Part shown: positions 40,345 through 48,755 of the stretch, one piece after another
Layout of the letters: each line of letters starts with the position of its first letter
Position numbering within the stretch: position 1 is the first letter of the stretch
NCBI RefSeq assembly: GCF_000758165.1
Contig: NZ_JNUP01000065.1
Location: 209,359 to 273,358 of the forward strand
DNA: 64,000 nt
From: Spirochaeta lutea
GTDB lineage: Bacteria; Spirochaetota; Spirochaetia; DSM-27196; Salinispiraceae
Direction of reading: 5' to 3'
Made by a program: the position numbers and the translations under genes
The notes under the pieces: generated by a model
The model's input: the letters and a program-made list of their open reading frames with translations, nothing else
What the model was told of the DNA's origin: nothing
Database searches by the model: none

Positions 40345-43300
40345 TTACAGCTCCTCTTGGATTAATCGGTCCAGCTGCTCCTGGGCTTTGGGGAAGTCGA
40401 AATCCTCTAGGGCTTGGCGGATCTCTGAGAGTGGTTGTTCCCAGGTGTGGTAATCTGGGTTGGATAATAGGTCGCGGATTTGCGGAAGGGCTGCACTATC
40501 GCTCGAGGAGATCAATGCTAAAAGGTCCTCCAATCCTTGGCGGAGCTGGTCGGGTGACCTGTTAGATGCGTATCGGGATGATGATTCTGCAGGTAGGTCC
40601 TGGGTCGAAATCCATCCCTTCAGGGATTCAATTAGGGAGGTGATGCCTTGAAGCATGGTTTCTTCCAATTTTTCCACGCCCTTTGCATCAGGAGTGGTTT
40701 GCAAAGCCTCGTTCAAGGCAGCTACCTCGGATTGTAGTTCCCGAGCGCCCAGGGTGCCCAGGATGCCTTTCAAGGTGTGGACTTCCCGAATTCGTGCTTT
40801 CAGGCCGGAACTCTCTGCTAGGGATTGGTACCGTTCCGTAAAATCCTGGTAGGTGGTATAGAAGGTGCGGAGAAGACGCTGGTATAGTTTGTAGTTTCCC
40901 TGGAGTCGGCGGATTGCCCCGGCCTTATCCACGGTGGGAAGGTTCGGTACCGCGGGGGAGTCATCCCGGATATCCATCGAAGTATCCTCGGCCTGGTCCT
41001 CTTGAATTTCCAGGGAGTCAATGCCCTGACCACGGGAATCCAGGAGATTAAGCATGGTCTGAAACAGGTGTTCGATGACAATGGGCTTGGTGATGTAGCC
41101 GTTCATACCCGCTTTATGCACCTGCTCCTCAACCCCTGCCATGGCATCAGCAGTCATGGCCAAAATGGGAATGCTCCCAAAGGCCTGGTCCTTGCGAATT
41201 TCTTCCGCTGCAGAGTAGCCGTCGAGCACGGGCATTTGCAGGTCCATGAGAATAAGATCCGGGGGGGTCAAGGCTTTGGCCGCATCCTGTACCGCCTGGA
41301 TGGCCTGCTGTCCATTGAGGGCTTCTTGGACTTCTAACCCCTCGGCTTCCAACACTTCCCGGGCTACTTGGCGGTTTATTTCGTTGTCTTCCACCAACAG
41401 GATCCGGATTTTACCGAGGGCATGGAGTTCCGCACTGAGTTTATCCAACGCGGTACCCCCTGTCTTGGATGGCCTTAATTCCTCCCCTAACACTGCCATG
41501 AGGGTATCAAAGAGCCGGGATTGGCTAACCGGCTTGCTCAGGAGAGCATCCACACCGTTGGTTTCCAGAATGTCCGGAGAGAGCTCGTCCCCGAAGGCGG
41601 TCACGAGGATGAAGACTGCATCGGACTGCGGACCTGTCTGTTCCCGGATGGCACGGATGGTTTTTAAACCGTCTTGGTCGGGCATCTGGTAATCAATCAG
41701 AAAGAGGGAGTAATGGTCCGGAGGGTGGGATTCCAGGGCCTTGAGACTGTCCTGGCCGCAGGAAACCCGGTCCACCTGGAGGCCGAAATGCTCCATGTAG
41801 CGGGCCATGACCTCCCGCATCGCTTCGTTGTCATCGGCCACCAGGGCTCGTTTATCCCGAAGGATCTGAGGAGCAGCCAGGCTCTGGGGTTGAGCCTGAT
41901 CTGCCTGCAGGCCCAGTTCCAGGGTAAAGAAAAAGGTGGTTCCTATGTCCTGCTGGCTATCCAGCCAGATTGTGCCGCCTTGAATTTCTACCAGGCGTTT
42001 GGTAATGGATAGGCCAAGACCTGTTCCTCCGTATTTCCGGGTAATGGAGCTGTCGGCCTGACTAAAGGCTGCAAATAAATTATGTTGCTGGGCCGGGCTC
42101 ATGCCTATTCCGGTATCGGCGACGGAGAACCTGAGTACCACCCGCTGGCGGTTGAACCGTGCTACCTGAATATCCACCCGGACTTCCCCGTGATGGGTGA
42201 ACTTGACGGCATTTGAGCAGAGGTTCAGAAGAATTTGGTGAAGCCGCAGGGGATCGCCGATGAGCATCATTGGAACATCGGTTCCCTGGGAGAGGATGAA
42301 TTCCAGGTTCTTCTCCTGACACTTCAGACCGATGACTCCCACAAGGCCGTCAATGATATCCTGAAGATTGAAGGGAGTGGATTCAATACTGAGTTTCCCT
42401 GCCTCAATCTTCGAAAAATCAAGAATGTCGTTGAGAATCCCCAGAAGGTTCTGGCTTGCCTGGGTGATTTTATCGGTGTAATCCTGCTGCTGGGCTGTGA
42501 GGGACGTCCGGGAGAGCAGGTGGGACAGCCCCATAACGGCGTTCATCGGGGTGCGGATTTCATGACTCATATTCGCCAGAAAGCTGCTCTTCGCCTTGGT
42601 TGCCTGTTCGGCGATTTCCTTAGAACGGCTCAGTTCATCGTTGAGGTGCTTGAGATCGGTAATATCGCTGGAGAGCCCGAAGAGGCCGAGGATGCGTCCC
42701 CGGCTGTCGAAGAGGGGGCGTTTGCTGGTACGCTCATACCGGCTGTCCCCCGCTAGTCCGATGTAGTGGTGGATCCGATCGGTTACCGGCTGGGCGCTTC
42801 GCAAGACCTCTTTATCTTCTTCCCAGAATTCCTCAGCGATTTCCCGGGGGAAGATCTCAAAGTCTGTTTTGCCAACGGCATCGCGCCAATGGGCGAATCC
42901 TAGGAGTAGCGCGAACTGCTGGTTAACAACCCGGTACCGTCCCTGGACATCCTTGATGAACATATAGTCCCCGGCGTTTTCCAGGATGGCAATGAAGTCC
43001 CGGGTCATTTCGATGAGCTCTGAGATATCCCGAAACAACATGACAGTGCCGATCTGCTCTCCTTCCCGGGTGAGGGGAACACTGGAGAGTTCGGCATTGA
43101 AGGCTGTGCCGTCCTTGCGCCAGAGCAGCTCATCGCCGTTTTTATACACGGTTCCCTGGGTCCGGGTTCGCAGGACCGGGCATTGGTCCTCGGGGTAGGG
43201 GGAGCCCTCGGGCAGGGTATGGTGGAAGAGGGTGTGGGGATTGCAGCCCTTGAGCTCCTCCTGGCTGTATCCCAGAATCGCGCTTGCAGCGGGATTGCTG

Positions 43301-44946
43301 AACATGATCAGACCCTGGTCGTCCAGTTCAATAATCCCCTCCTGGACAGATTCGAAGAGCAGCCGGAGCTGCTCCTCCGCCTGGCGTACCTGGGCCTCAC
43401 GGTTCCGGATCTCGGTAATGTCGGTAATCAGGGCGAAGGAGCCCAATTGAAAACCGTCATTGGTACTCATGGGTGCAAGGTTGACGAGGCACGGCACCAG
43501 GCTGCCCTCGGATTTCTGGAAGCATAGATCGTAGGAACCCTCAGTTCCCGCTAACTCCTGAAAGGATTCCTCCCAGCGCCGGCTGTCATCGGGAGCCATA
43601 AAGGATTCCAGGGGGCGGCCGAGAATATCCTCCTCCCGGCGATCCAGAATCTGACAAAAGGCGGGATTGGCTTCCATGATTTCGCCGTAGGTATTGATGA
43701 TGGTAAAGCCTTCCTGGGCGGTCCGAAGAATCTCCCGGAGCCGGTGTTCGGAGTTCGCTGCCTGTTGTAGCGCACGCTGAAGCTCGGTTGTCCGGTTATC
43801 CACCTCCTGTTCCAGGCTGCGTTTATGGGTATCCAGTTCCTCCTGGTACTTGCGGTTTTGCCGGGTGTATTCCCAAAAGGCCTGGCTTAGTTCCTGAAAT
43901 TCCGCGCTTCCCCCATGGTGATGGGGGGAGAATTCCTGGGAACCATCCTCGCCAAGGCTTCGGACCCCCCGGGTCAGGGCTGCCAGGGGAGTAGTGACCA
44001 ACCGGGATGCCGCGATACTCATGAGAATCCCCATCAGGGCCAGGCTGATACCCAGGGGGAGGATACCGGATCGAATGAAGTGATTCTGCTTGTCTAGGTA
44101 GATAGATTCAGACATGGCGGACAGCAGAAACCCCGGAGGCTGGGTCAGGCGCTGGGAACTCAGGATGTACCGGTTGTTTCCTAACGAACGGGAAACCGGC
44201 CGGTCCGACTCGAGGATGTCCATGAGCTCCGGCCCCCGGGGTAAATCGGTCAGGTATTGGCTGGGAACACCGGTGTTACGGCCGTCGGTACTGAAGTACC
44301 CGAACCAAAAAAGATTGCCTGGGGGTACGGCGAGAATGTTCCGGATATTATCCATGGTAACATCCATGCCGATGACCCCGTACACCTGCCCTGAGGGCTG
44401 TACCAGAGCCCGGACTACTCCAATATTGACCAGATCTTCGGTAACCGATGGATAGGGTTCGGTGAGCACGGTCTTGCCGCCCTGGGAGGCAGCCTGGATG
44501 TACCAGGGCCGCAGTCGCGGATCGTAGGCAGTGTTGCGCTGTCTCGGGTGGCTGCGGACAAAGCTGCCGTTCGCCCTGCCCATGTATACTGAGTTAACCG
44601 CAGGGTGGGTCAGGCGGTAGGCATTAAAGATGTTGATGATTGTCTGTTCCCGGGGCCCTGGTGATAGCGTGAAGACCTCGGGGTCTGCATTCAGGTAACT
44701 GGTGAAGTCCTGGTGGTCTTCTTGGGAAACCGTTTGAATCCCCGCCAGGGTTTCCAGGTCCGATTTAGTACGCTCAAAGTAGGTATCCAGCTCACGGGTA
44801 GCAGCGGCTGAACGCGTGTACAGGATCTCCAGGCTTTCTTCGTAGGCTCTGGATTTCTGGAGAAGATAGAGGCTGAGCCATCCGCTGCCCATGACTACCA
44901 GAGAAATAACAAGTAGGCCGAGCAGCAGCTGGGTTCGGAGTTTCAT
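40345..44946 (-). CDS. Giant hybrid sensor histidine kinase (Cache-PAS-kinase-REC-REC-HPt)
   Basis: A 1533-residue phosphorelay protein. Order of parts: an N-terminal helix; a periplasmic double-Cache domain (about 30-270, with the ligand-loop motif YDPRLRPWY); a second helix and HAMP; three PAS domains (about 390-760); kinase H-box ANMSHEIRTPMNAVMG (about 820); ATPase domain with ENLCSNAVKFTH-like N-box and GTGLGLSI; receiver 1 (LFLIDYQMPDQDG); receiver 2 (LILMDLQMPVLDG); and a C-terminal HPt domain with VHTLKGILGTLGA. The HPt domain would pass phosphate to an outside receiver, and the REC-HD-GYP protein encoded three bases upstream is a natural candidate. It starts at ATG 44946. Confidence 0.93.
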   Translation of the reverse strand: MKLRTQLLLGLLVISLVVMGSGWLSLYLLQKSRAYEESLEILYTRSAAATRELDTYFERTKSDLETLAGIQTVSQEDHQDFTSYLNADPEVFTLSPGPREQTIINIFNAYRLTHPAVNSVYMGRANGSFVRSHPRQRNTAYDPRLRPWYIQAASQGGKTVLTEPYPSVTEDLVNIGVVRALVQPSGQVYGVIGMDVTMDNIRNILAVPPGNLFWFGYFSTDGRNTGVPSQYLTDLPRGPELMDILESDRPVSRSLGNNRYILSSQRLTQPPGFLLSAMSESIYLDKQNHFIRSGILPLGISLALMGILMSIAASRLVTTPLAALTRGVRSLGEDGSQEFSPHHHGGSAEFQELSQAFWEYTRQNRKYQEELDTHKRSLEQEVDNRTTELQRALQQAANSEHRLREILRTAQEGFTIINTYGEIMEANPAFCQILDRREEDILGRPLESFMAPDDSRRWEESFQELAGTEGSYDLCFQKSEGSLVPCLVNLAPMSTNDGFQLGSFALITDITEIRNREAQVRQAEEQLRLLFESVQEGIIELDDQGLIMFSNPAASAILGYSQEELKGCNPHTLFHHTLPEGSPYPEDQCPVLRTRTQGTVYKNGDELLWRKDGTAFNAELSSVPLTREGEQIGTVMLFRDISELIEMTRDFIAILENAGDYMFIKDVQGRYRVVNQQFALLLGFAHWRDAVGKTDFEIFPREIAEEFWEEDKEVLRSAQPVTDRIHHYIGLAGDSRYERTSKRPLFDSRGRILGLFGLSSDITDLKHLNDELSRSKEIAEQATKAKSSFLANMSHEIRTPMNAVMGLSHLLSRTSLTAQQQDYTDKITQASQNLLGILNDILDFSKIEAGKLSIESTPFNLQDIIDGLVGVIGLKCQEKNLEFILSQGTDVPMMLIGDPLRLHQILLNLCSNAVKFTHHGEVRVDIQVARFNRQRVVLRFSVADTGIGMSPAQQHNLFAAFSQADSSITRKYGGTGLGLSITKRLVEIQGGTIWLDSQQDIGTTFFFTLELGLQADQAQPQSLAAPQILRDKRALVADDNEAMREVMARYMEHFGLQVDRVSCGQDSLKALESHPPDHYSLFLIDYQMPDQDGLKTIRAIREQTGPQSDAVFILVTAFGDELSPDILETNGVDALLSKPVSQSRLFDTLMAVLGEELRPSKTGGTALDKLSAELHALGKIRILLVEDNEINRQVAREVLEAEGLEVQEALNGQQAIQAVQDAAKALTPPDLILMDLQMPVLDGYSAAEEIRKDQAFGSIPILAMTADAMAGVEEQVHKAGMNGYITKPIVIEHLFQTMLNLLDSRGQGIDSLEIQEDQAEDTSMDIRDDSPAVPNLPTVDKAGAIRRLQGNYKLYQRLLRTFYTTYQDFTERYQSLAESSGLKARIREVHTLKGILGTLGARELQSEVAALNEALQTTPDAKGVEKLEETMLQGITSLIESLKGWISTQDLPAESSSRYASNRSPDQLRQGLEDLLALISSSDSAALPQIRDLLSNPDYHTWEQPLSEIRQALEDFDFPKAQEQLDRLIQEEL

Positions 44947-44949
44947 GAT

Positions 44950-46080
44950 CTACCGCTCCAGGGCTTCCCGTTCTTCGGACAGCTCTACTCCGGAGCGGGC
45001 GATGTTTCGGAAGGTTTCGGTGAGCCCCTGGAAGACCTGGACGAGGGTCGGGTCGAAGTGGGTTCCCGATCCATCCAGGATGGTTTGTACAGCCAGGGAA
45101 TGGGGGAAGGGCTGCTTATACACCCGTTTACTGATCAGGGCATCGTACACGTCGGCAATGGCCATAATTCGGCCTGCCAGGGGGATATCTTCTCCGGATA
45201 ATCCTTGGGGATACCCGGTTCCATCCCACTTTTCATGGTGGGTGTAGACGATTTCCCGGGCGTACCGGAGGAAGCTTGTGGTTCCGATGGACTGTTCCGC
45301 CTGAAGCAAGGCCTGGTATCCCAGGGTGGTGTGGGATTTCATAATCTCGAATTCTTCCTTGGTCAGGGGGCCGGGCTTTTGGAGGATCGCATCGGGGATT
45401 CCCACCTTGCCGATATCATGGAGGGGGGCGGACTTGTACATCCGGTAGATGTCCTCGTCGTTGATTTGCTGGGCGTACCCGGGCAGATCGGGCAGGGAGA
45501 TGGCCAGGGTGCGTACGTAGTTCTGGGTCCGCCAGATATGGCTGCCGGTTTCCTTGTCCCTGGTTTCCGCCAGACCGGCGAGACTGGCGATGGTCACATC
45601 CTGGGTGATGGTCAGTTCCTTGGTACGCTCCCGGACCCTGCGCTCCAGTTCGCGGTTCTGGAGGGTGAGGTGGTTCCTGGCGGCTCGGAGTTCCAGGTGG
45701 TTCCGCACCCGGGCCAGAACGATCAGGGGAGCTACGGGTTTTACCAGGTAATCCACGGCTCCGAGCTCTAAGCCCTGGGCTTCATCCTCAGTTTCGTCCT
45801 TGGCGGTTACAAATATGACCGGAATATCCCGGGTTCTGGGATTCTTCTTAAGTGATTTGCATACCTCATAGCCGTCCATTTCCGGCATGAGGATGTCCAG
45901 GAGGATAAGGTCCGGGGGATCATCGGATTCAGCAATCTGGATACCGCGATAGCCCTCCTTGGCCGCTTTAATCCGATAGTAGGGGTTCAAAATATCATCC
46001 AGTACGGCGAGGGTAGAGGGTGAATCATCAATGATTAGTATGGTGTCTTGCAGATCTGTTTGTTCCATCTCCGGCAACAT
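44950..46080 (-). CDS. Response regulator with HD-GYP c-di-GMP phosphodiesterase domain
   Basis: A 376-residue RpfG-type regulator. The receiver domain (1-130) has its Asp in LILLDILMPEMDG. A coiled-coil linker leads to the HD-GYP domain (about 165-355) with LHDIGKVGIPD, the HTTLGYQ block, HHEKWDGTGYPQGL and ADVYDAL, all catalytic or metal-binding motifs of active enzymes. It would hydrolyse cyclic di-GMP when phosphorylated. It is the first gene of a two-gene operon with the hybrid kinase. The start could be ATG 46080 or ATG 46068. Confidence 0.93.
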   Translation of the reverse strand: MLPEMEQTDLQDTILIIDDSPSTLAVLDDILNPYYRIKAAKEGYRGIQIAESDDPPDLILLDILMPEMDGYEVCKSLKKNPRTRDIPVIFVTAKDETEDEAQGLELGAVDYLVKPVAPLIVLARVRNHLELRAARNHLTLQNRELERRVRERTKELTITQDVTIASLAGLAETRDKETGSHIWRTQNYVRTLAISLPDLPGYAQQINDEDIYRMYKSAPLHDIGKVGIPDAILQKPGPLTKEEFEIMKSHTTLGYQALLQAEQSIGTTSFLRYAREIVYTHHEKWDGTGYPQGLSGEDIPLAGRIMAIADVYDALISKRVYKQPFPHSLAVQTILDGSGTHFDPTLVQVFQGLTETFRNIARSGVELSEEREALER

Positions 46081-46217
46081 CCTTCAGACCAGGGGATTGG
46101 TCAATGTAACGAGCCTACTGTTGTATACATGATACTGCACACAACCCAACTATTCTTAAGTATGGGGCGGAACAATTGATTTCACAAGCAACCTGCAGGA
46201 AAATTTGCGAACCAGGG

Positions 46218-46262
46218 CACGGGGACTGTCCCGTGAGCCGGGGCTCCGCTCTAACACGGAGC
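46218..46262. repeat. Pair of GC-rich hairpins in the divergent hdgyp/dtxR region
   Basis: CACGGG/CCCGTG (46218-46235) and GCTCCG/CGGAGC (46243-46262) are adjacent stems in the 238-base divergent region. Neither has a T run. They may be operators or parts of a leader for the HD-GYP gene, which reads away on the minus strand. I see no gene in 46081-46318. Confidence 0.4.
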
Positions 46263-46300
46263 GGGTCGAGGGGTTGATTTATCCCCTATCAGGGGGAGTT

Positions 46301-46320
46301 TGTGGTATAGTTTAACCTAT
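46301..46320 (+). promoter_or_regulatory. Extended -10 promoter with DtxR-like palindrome at the dtxR-like gene
   Basis: TGG-TATAGT (46303-46311) is an extended -10 element. It would place the transcription start next to the ATG at 46319, giving a leaderless or nearly leaderless message. The overlapping ATAGTTTAACCTAT (46307-46320) is palindromic except for one mismatched pair, and its TTAACCTA half resembles DtxR/IdeR half-sites. Autoregulation is inferred. Confidence 0.45.
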
Positions 46321-47020
46321 GAGTGATGTACCGGCGGATTTACAGAAGCAGTTTCCTGCAGCCATTGAGTACCTGACAGATATTTATGTGATTCAGCGTG
46401 AATACGGACGGGTTACCAACGCCCGCTTGGCCGACTGGATGCAGGTAAGCCGGTCAGCAGTGACCCAGGGAATTTCTCGATTGAAGCGCCTGGGGTTGAC
46501 TATTCAGCCCCGGTACGAGGCCATCCAACTTACGGAGAAGGGCCGAGAGCTGGCAGTAACCTTTCTCCGGCGCCATTATTTGGTGGAGCACCTCCTGGTA
46601 CGGACCCTCGGTTATCCCTGGGATAAGGCGGATGAGGAGGCTAAGGTGCTCCAAGGGGCTATTTCCGATGATCTTGCGGAGTACCTCTACGACAAACTCG
46701 GTAAGCCCCACACCTGCCCCCACGGCAATCCCTTCCCCGAGGATCCCATCGAAGAGCGGCTGGTCAAGGCCCAGGCACTCGATGCTGTTGAACCGGAACG
46801 AGAGCTGCGACTGTTGCGGATTACCGAAGAAGGGGAGGCATATCCGGGAATGCTGCACTTCTGTTATAATCACCAACTCAGCCCGGGCAGCAGGCTTTCG
46901 GTTACCCAGACTGAACCGCTGAGGATAGTTCTCCACCGCCCGGAGAGCGGAGAGGCTGAGAACATTGAAATCCCCCCGGATATGGCAAAGCATATTCGGG
47001 TAGAATACCTAAGCACCTAG
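46319..47020 (+). CDS. DtxR/MntR-family metal-dependent regulator (first of two)
   Basis: A 233-residue regulator with an N-terminal helix-turn-helix (EYGRVTNARLADWMQVSRSAVTQGISRL), a dimerisation/metal domain with HYLVEHLLVRTLGYPWDKADEEAKVLQGAIS and the metal-site region HTCPHGNPFP, and a C-terminal FeoA/SH3-like domain (LSPGSRLSVTQ). It is longer than MntR, more like IdeR or DtxR. The metal (iron or manganese) cannot be assigned, and no metal transporter is adjacent. A paralogue lies at 48087-48746. The next gene starts 15 bases after the stop. Confidence 0.9.
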   Translation: MSDVPADLQKQFPAAIEYLTDIYVIQREYGRVTNARLADWMQVSRSAVTQGISRLKRLGLTIQPRYEAIQLTEKGRELAVTFLRRHYLVEHLLVRTLGYPWDKADEEAKVLQGAISDDLAEYLYDKLGKPHTCPHGNPFPEDPIEERLVKAQALDAVEPERELRLLRITEEGEAYPGMLHFCYNHQLSPGSRLSVTQTEPLRIVLHRPESGEAENIEIPPDMAKHIRVEYLST

Positions 47021-47035
47021 GAACCCTGCCCGCCC

Positions 47036-47791
47036 ATGGAACCCCCGATTTTCAACCTCTATACTCATCTGCGTTCTCGCCTGGGGCCCCAGGGTTGGTG
47101 GCCGGTAAACCGTCGGGCTGACATTCCCCGGAGGAACGATGGTGTTCCCCTGGATGGGATTGCCCGCTGGGAGATCATGGTTGGGGCGGTTCTGACCCAA
47201 AATACCGCCTGGAGAAATGTGGAGCGGGCCTTGGATAATCTGCGGTCCCTCCAATCCTCGGGAGAGGGGAGAATTCCCGGCCCGGATCGGTTCACCATCC
47301 TTGCCGGCGAAACCCTGGCGGAACGGATTTATCCAGCGGGATACTATAACCAGAAGGCAAAAAAACTCCGGATTCTGGCCGAAGCGGTGACCGCCCGAGA
47401 CTGGCAGCCCTGGGGAGCCAGGGTTCCCCGGCGGGATGAGATCCTTTCCTTGTGGGGGATCGGGGATGAAACCGCAGATTGTATGATGGTCTATGCCTTC
47501 GGTGTGCCCCACATGGTGGTGGATCAATATAAACGGCGGATCCTGGCCAGAATTGCGGGGAATCCGGGCAGCGGCTTCCCTCGTTTAGGGGGTGATTTTA
47601 CCGCCAGCGAGCAGATGCCCTATGCCGAACTGGCAGGGATGCTGGAGGATCAGCTCCCCAGGGATGTTCGGGTGTATAACGAGTTTCATGCCCTGCTGGT
47701 CCGCCTGGGATCCCTGGCCTGCGGAAAGCGGGCGGTCTGTGCTTCATGTCCCCTCGGACCTTCAGGGTCGGGGATGTGCCGGGGGGTGTAG
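47036..47791 (+). CDS. Endonuclease III-like HhH-GPD DNA glycosylase
   Basis: A 251-residue base-excision glycosylase related to endonuclease III and MagIII. Marks: GPQGWWP and VGAVLTQNTAWRNVERAL near the N-terminus; the helix-hairpin-helix SLWGIGDETADCMMVYA; the catalytic Asp163 in HMVVDQYKRRIL; and a C-terminal iron-sulfur cluster loop with four Cys (ACGKRAVCASC then GMC), spaced 5-2-9 rather than the 6-2-5 of endonuclease III. The catalytic Lys of bifunctional enzymes (GVGRKTA) is replaced by Glu in GDETAD, so a monofunctional glycosylase is likely. It sits 15 bases after the DtxR gene. Confidence 0.88.
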   Translation: MEPPIFNLYTHLRSRLGPQGWWPVNRRADIPRRNDGVPLDGIARWEIMVGAVLTQNTAWRNVERALDNLRSLQSSGEGRIPGPDRFTILAGETLAERIYPAGYYNQKAKKLRILAEAVTARDWQPWGARVPRRDEILSLWGIGDETADCMMVYAFGVPHMVVDQYKRRILARIAGNPGSGFPRLGGDFTASEQMPYAELAGMLEDQLPRDVRVYNEFHALLVRLGSLACGKRAVCASCPLGPSGSGMCRGV

Positions 47792-48086
47792 GGCTCTTCC
47801 GCGCGATGCCACAGGTACAGTGTAACGGGCACCTAGGCAACGGGTTGTGCCTATTCACCCCGATGCTACCGACCCTGGGAAAATCTCAGTTCTTTCCCCA
47901 CATCTTTTCCCCACATCCGCCGTAGGTTACAAGCCTTCCCACACGACCTCCCGGGTACGGTTCCTGGGATCTGTTTGGGGCGGCGTGGAGTCGGGACGTG
48001 GAGTCGGGGGCGTGGAAAGGGTTTCGGGGGGAGAAAGCCGAGGTGCGAAAACGGTCTCGGGGCAGGGCGGGGATTCAGGGAGCCGG
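47792..48086. other. 295-bp intergenic region with two tandem 12-bp repeats
   Basis: No credible gene. Two independent direct repeats, each with a 13-base period, are present: TTTCCCCACATC at 47893-47904 and 47906-47917, and CGTGGAGTCGGG at 47984-47995 and 47997-48008. A weak hairpin GGCAC/GTGCC lies near 47830-47850. The flanking genes converge, so terminators would be expected, but none is clear. Confidence 0.5.
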
Positions 48087-48746
48087 TCAGCCTTCCACCA
48101 GAATTTGCTTGGCCAGCTGGTAGCTCAGGGCAAAATCGCGGCTCATCTCCGATGAGCGCAGGGTTATGGATTCCGCGGCGGGGATGTTTTGGACCACCTG
48201 GAGTACACTCCCCGGGGTGACGCCCTGGGAGAAGAGCAGGCGCAAAAAATCCGGTTCGGTGTTCCGGATTCGGGCGATACGGCATTCTGTTCCCGAGGGG
48301 ATATCCGACAGCAGGACGGTATTGGGTGTAATCATCTCTCCGGACTCGGACGGTATGGGATCACCGTGGGGATCAATCCTGGGGTGCCCGAGAAGCTGGT
48401 CAATTCGTTGAATGAAGCGCTCCGAAACGGCGTGTTCCAGCACCTCCGCTTCCTCGTGGATCTCCGACCAGTCATATCCCAGGGTTTTAAAGAGAAAGGT
48501 TTCAATCAGGCGGTGATACCGCAGCAGGCGGAGGGCCATGTCCTTTCCCTCCTGACTCAATCGTCCGCCCTTCCTCGACTGGTAATCCACCAGATGGATC
48601 TCTGAAAGATGTTTCAACATCACCGTCGCTGTCCCTGGGGTGACTCCCAGGGCGTCAGCCAGCTGCTGAGTAGAGACCCGCTGTCCGGTTCGGCTTTCCA
48701 ATTGGTACAGGACCTTTATATACTGTTCGACAGTACTCGTTGCCAC
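48087..48746 (-). CDS. DtxR/MntR-family metal-dependent regulator (second of two)
   Basis: A 219-residue regulator with an N-terminal winged helix (QRVSTQQLADALGVTPGTATVMLKHLSE), a metal/dimer domain with RYHRLIETFLFKTLGYDWSEIHEEAEVLEHAVSE and IDPHGDPIPS, and a C-terminal FeoA-like domain. The EEAEVLEH motif gives the metal-binding Glu and His of the MntR/IdeR type. It begins nine bases after the stop of the SpoIIE phosphatase gene, so the two are probably co-transcribed. It shares only family-level similarity with the 46319-47020 protein. Confidence 0.9.
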   Translation of the reverse strand: MATSTVEQYIKVLYQLESRTGQRVSTQQLADALGVTPGTATVMLKHLSEIHLVDYQSRKGGRLSQEGKDMALRLLRYHRLIETFLFKTLGYDWSEIHEEAEVLEHAVSERFIQRIDQLLGHPRIDPHGDPIPSESGEMITPNTVLLSDIPSGTECRIARIRNTEPDFLRLLFSQGVTPGSVLQVVQNIPAAESITLRSSEMSRDFALSYQLAKQILVEG

Positions 48747-48755
48747 CCTGGTAGT

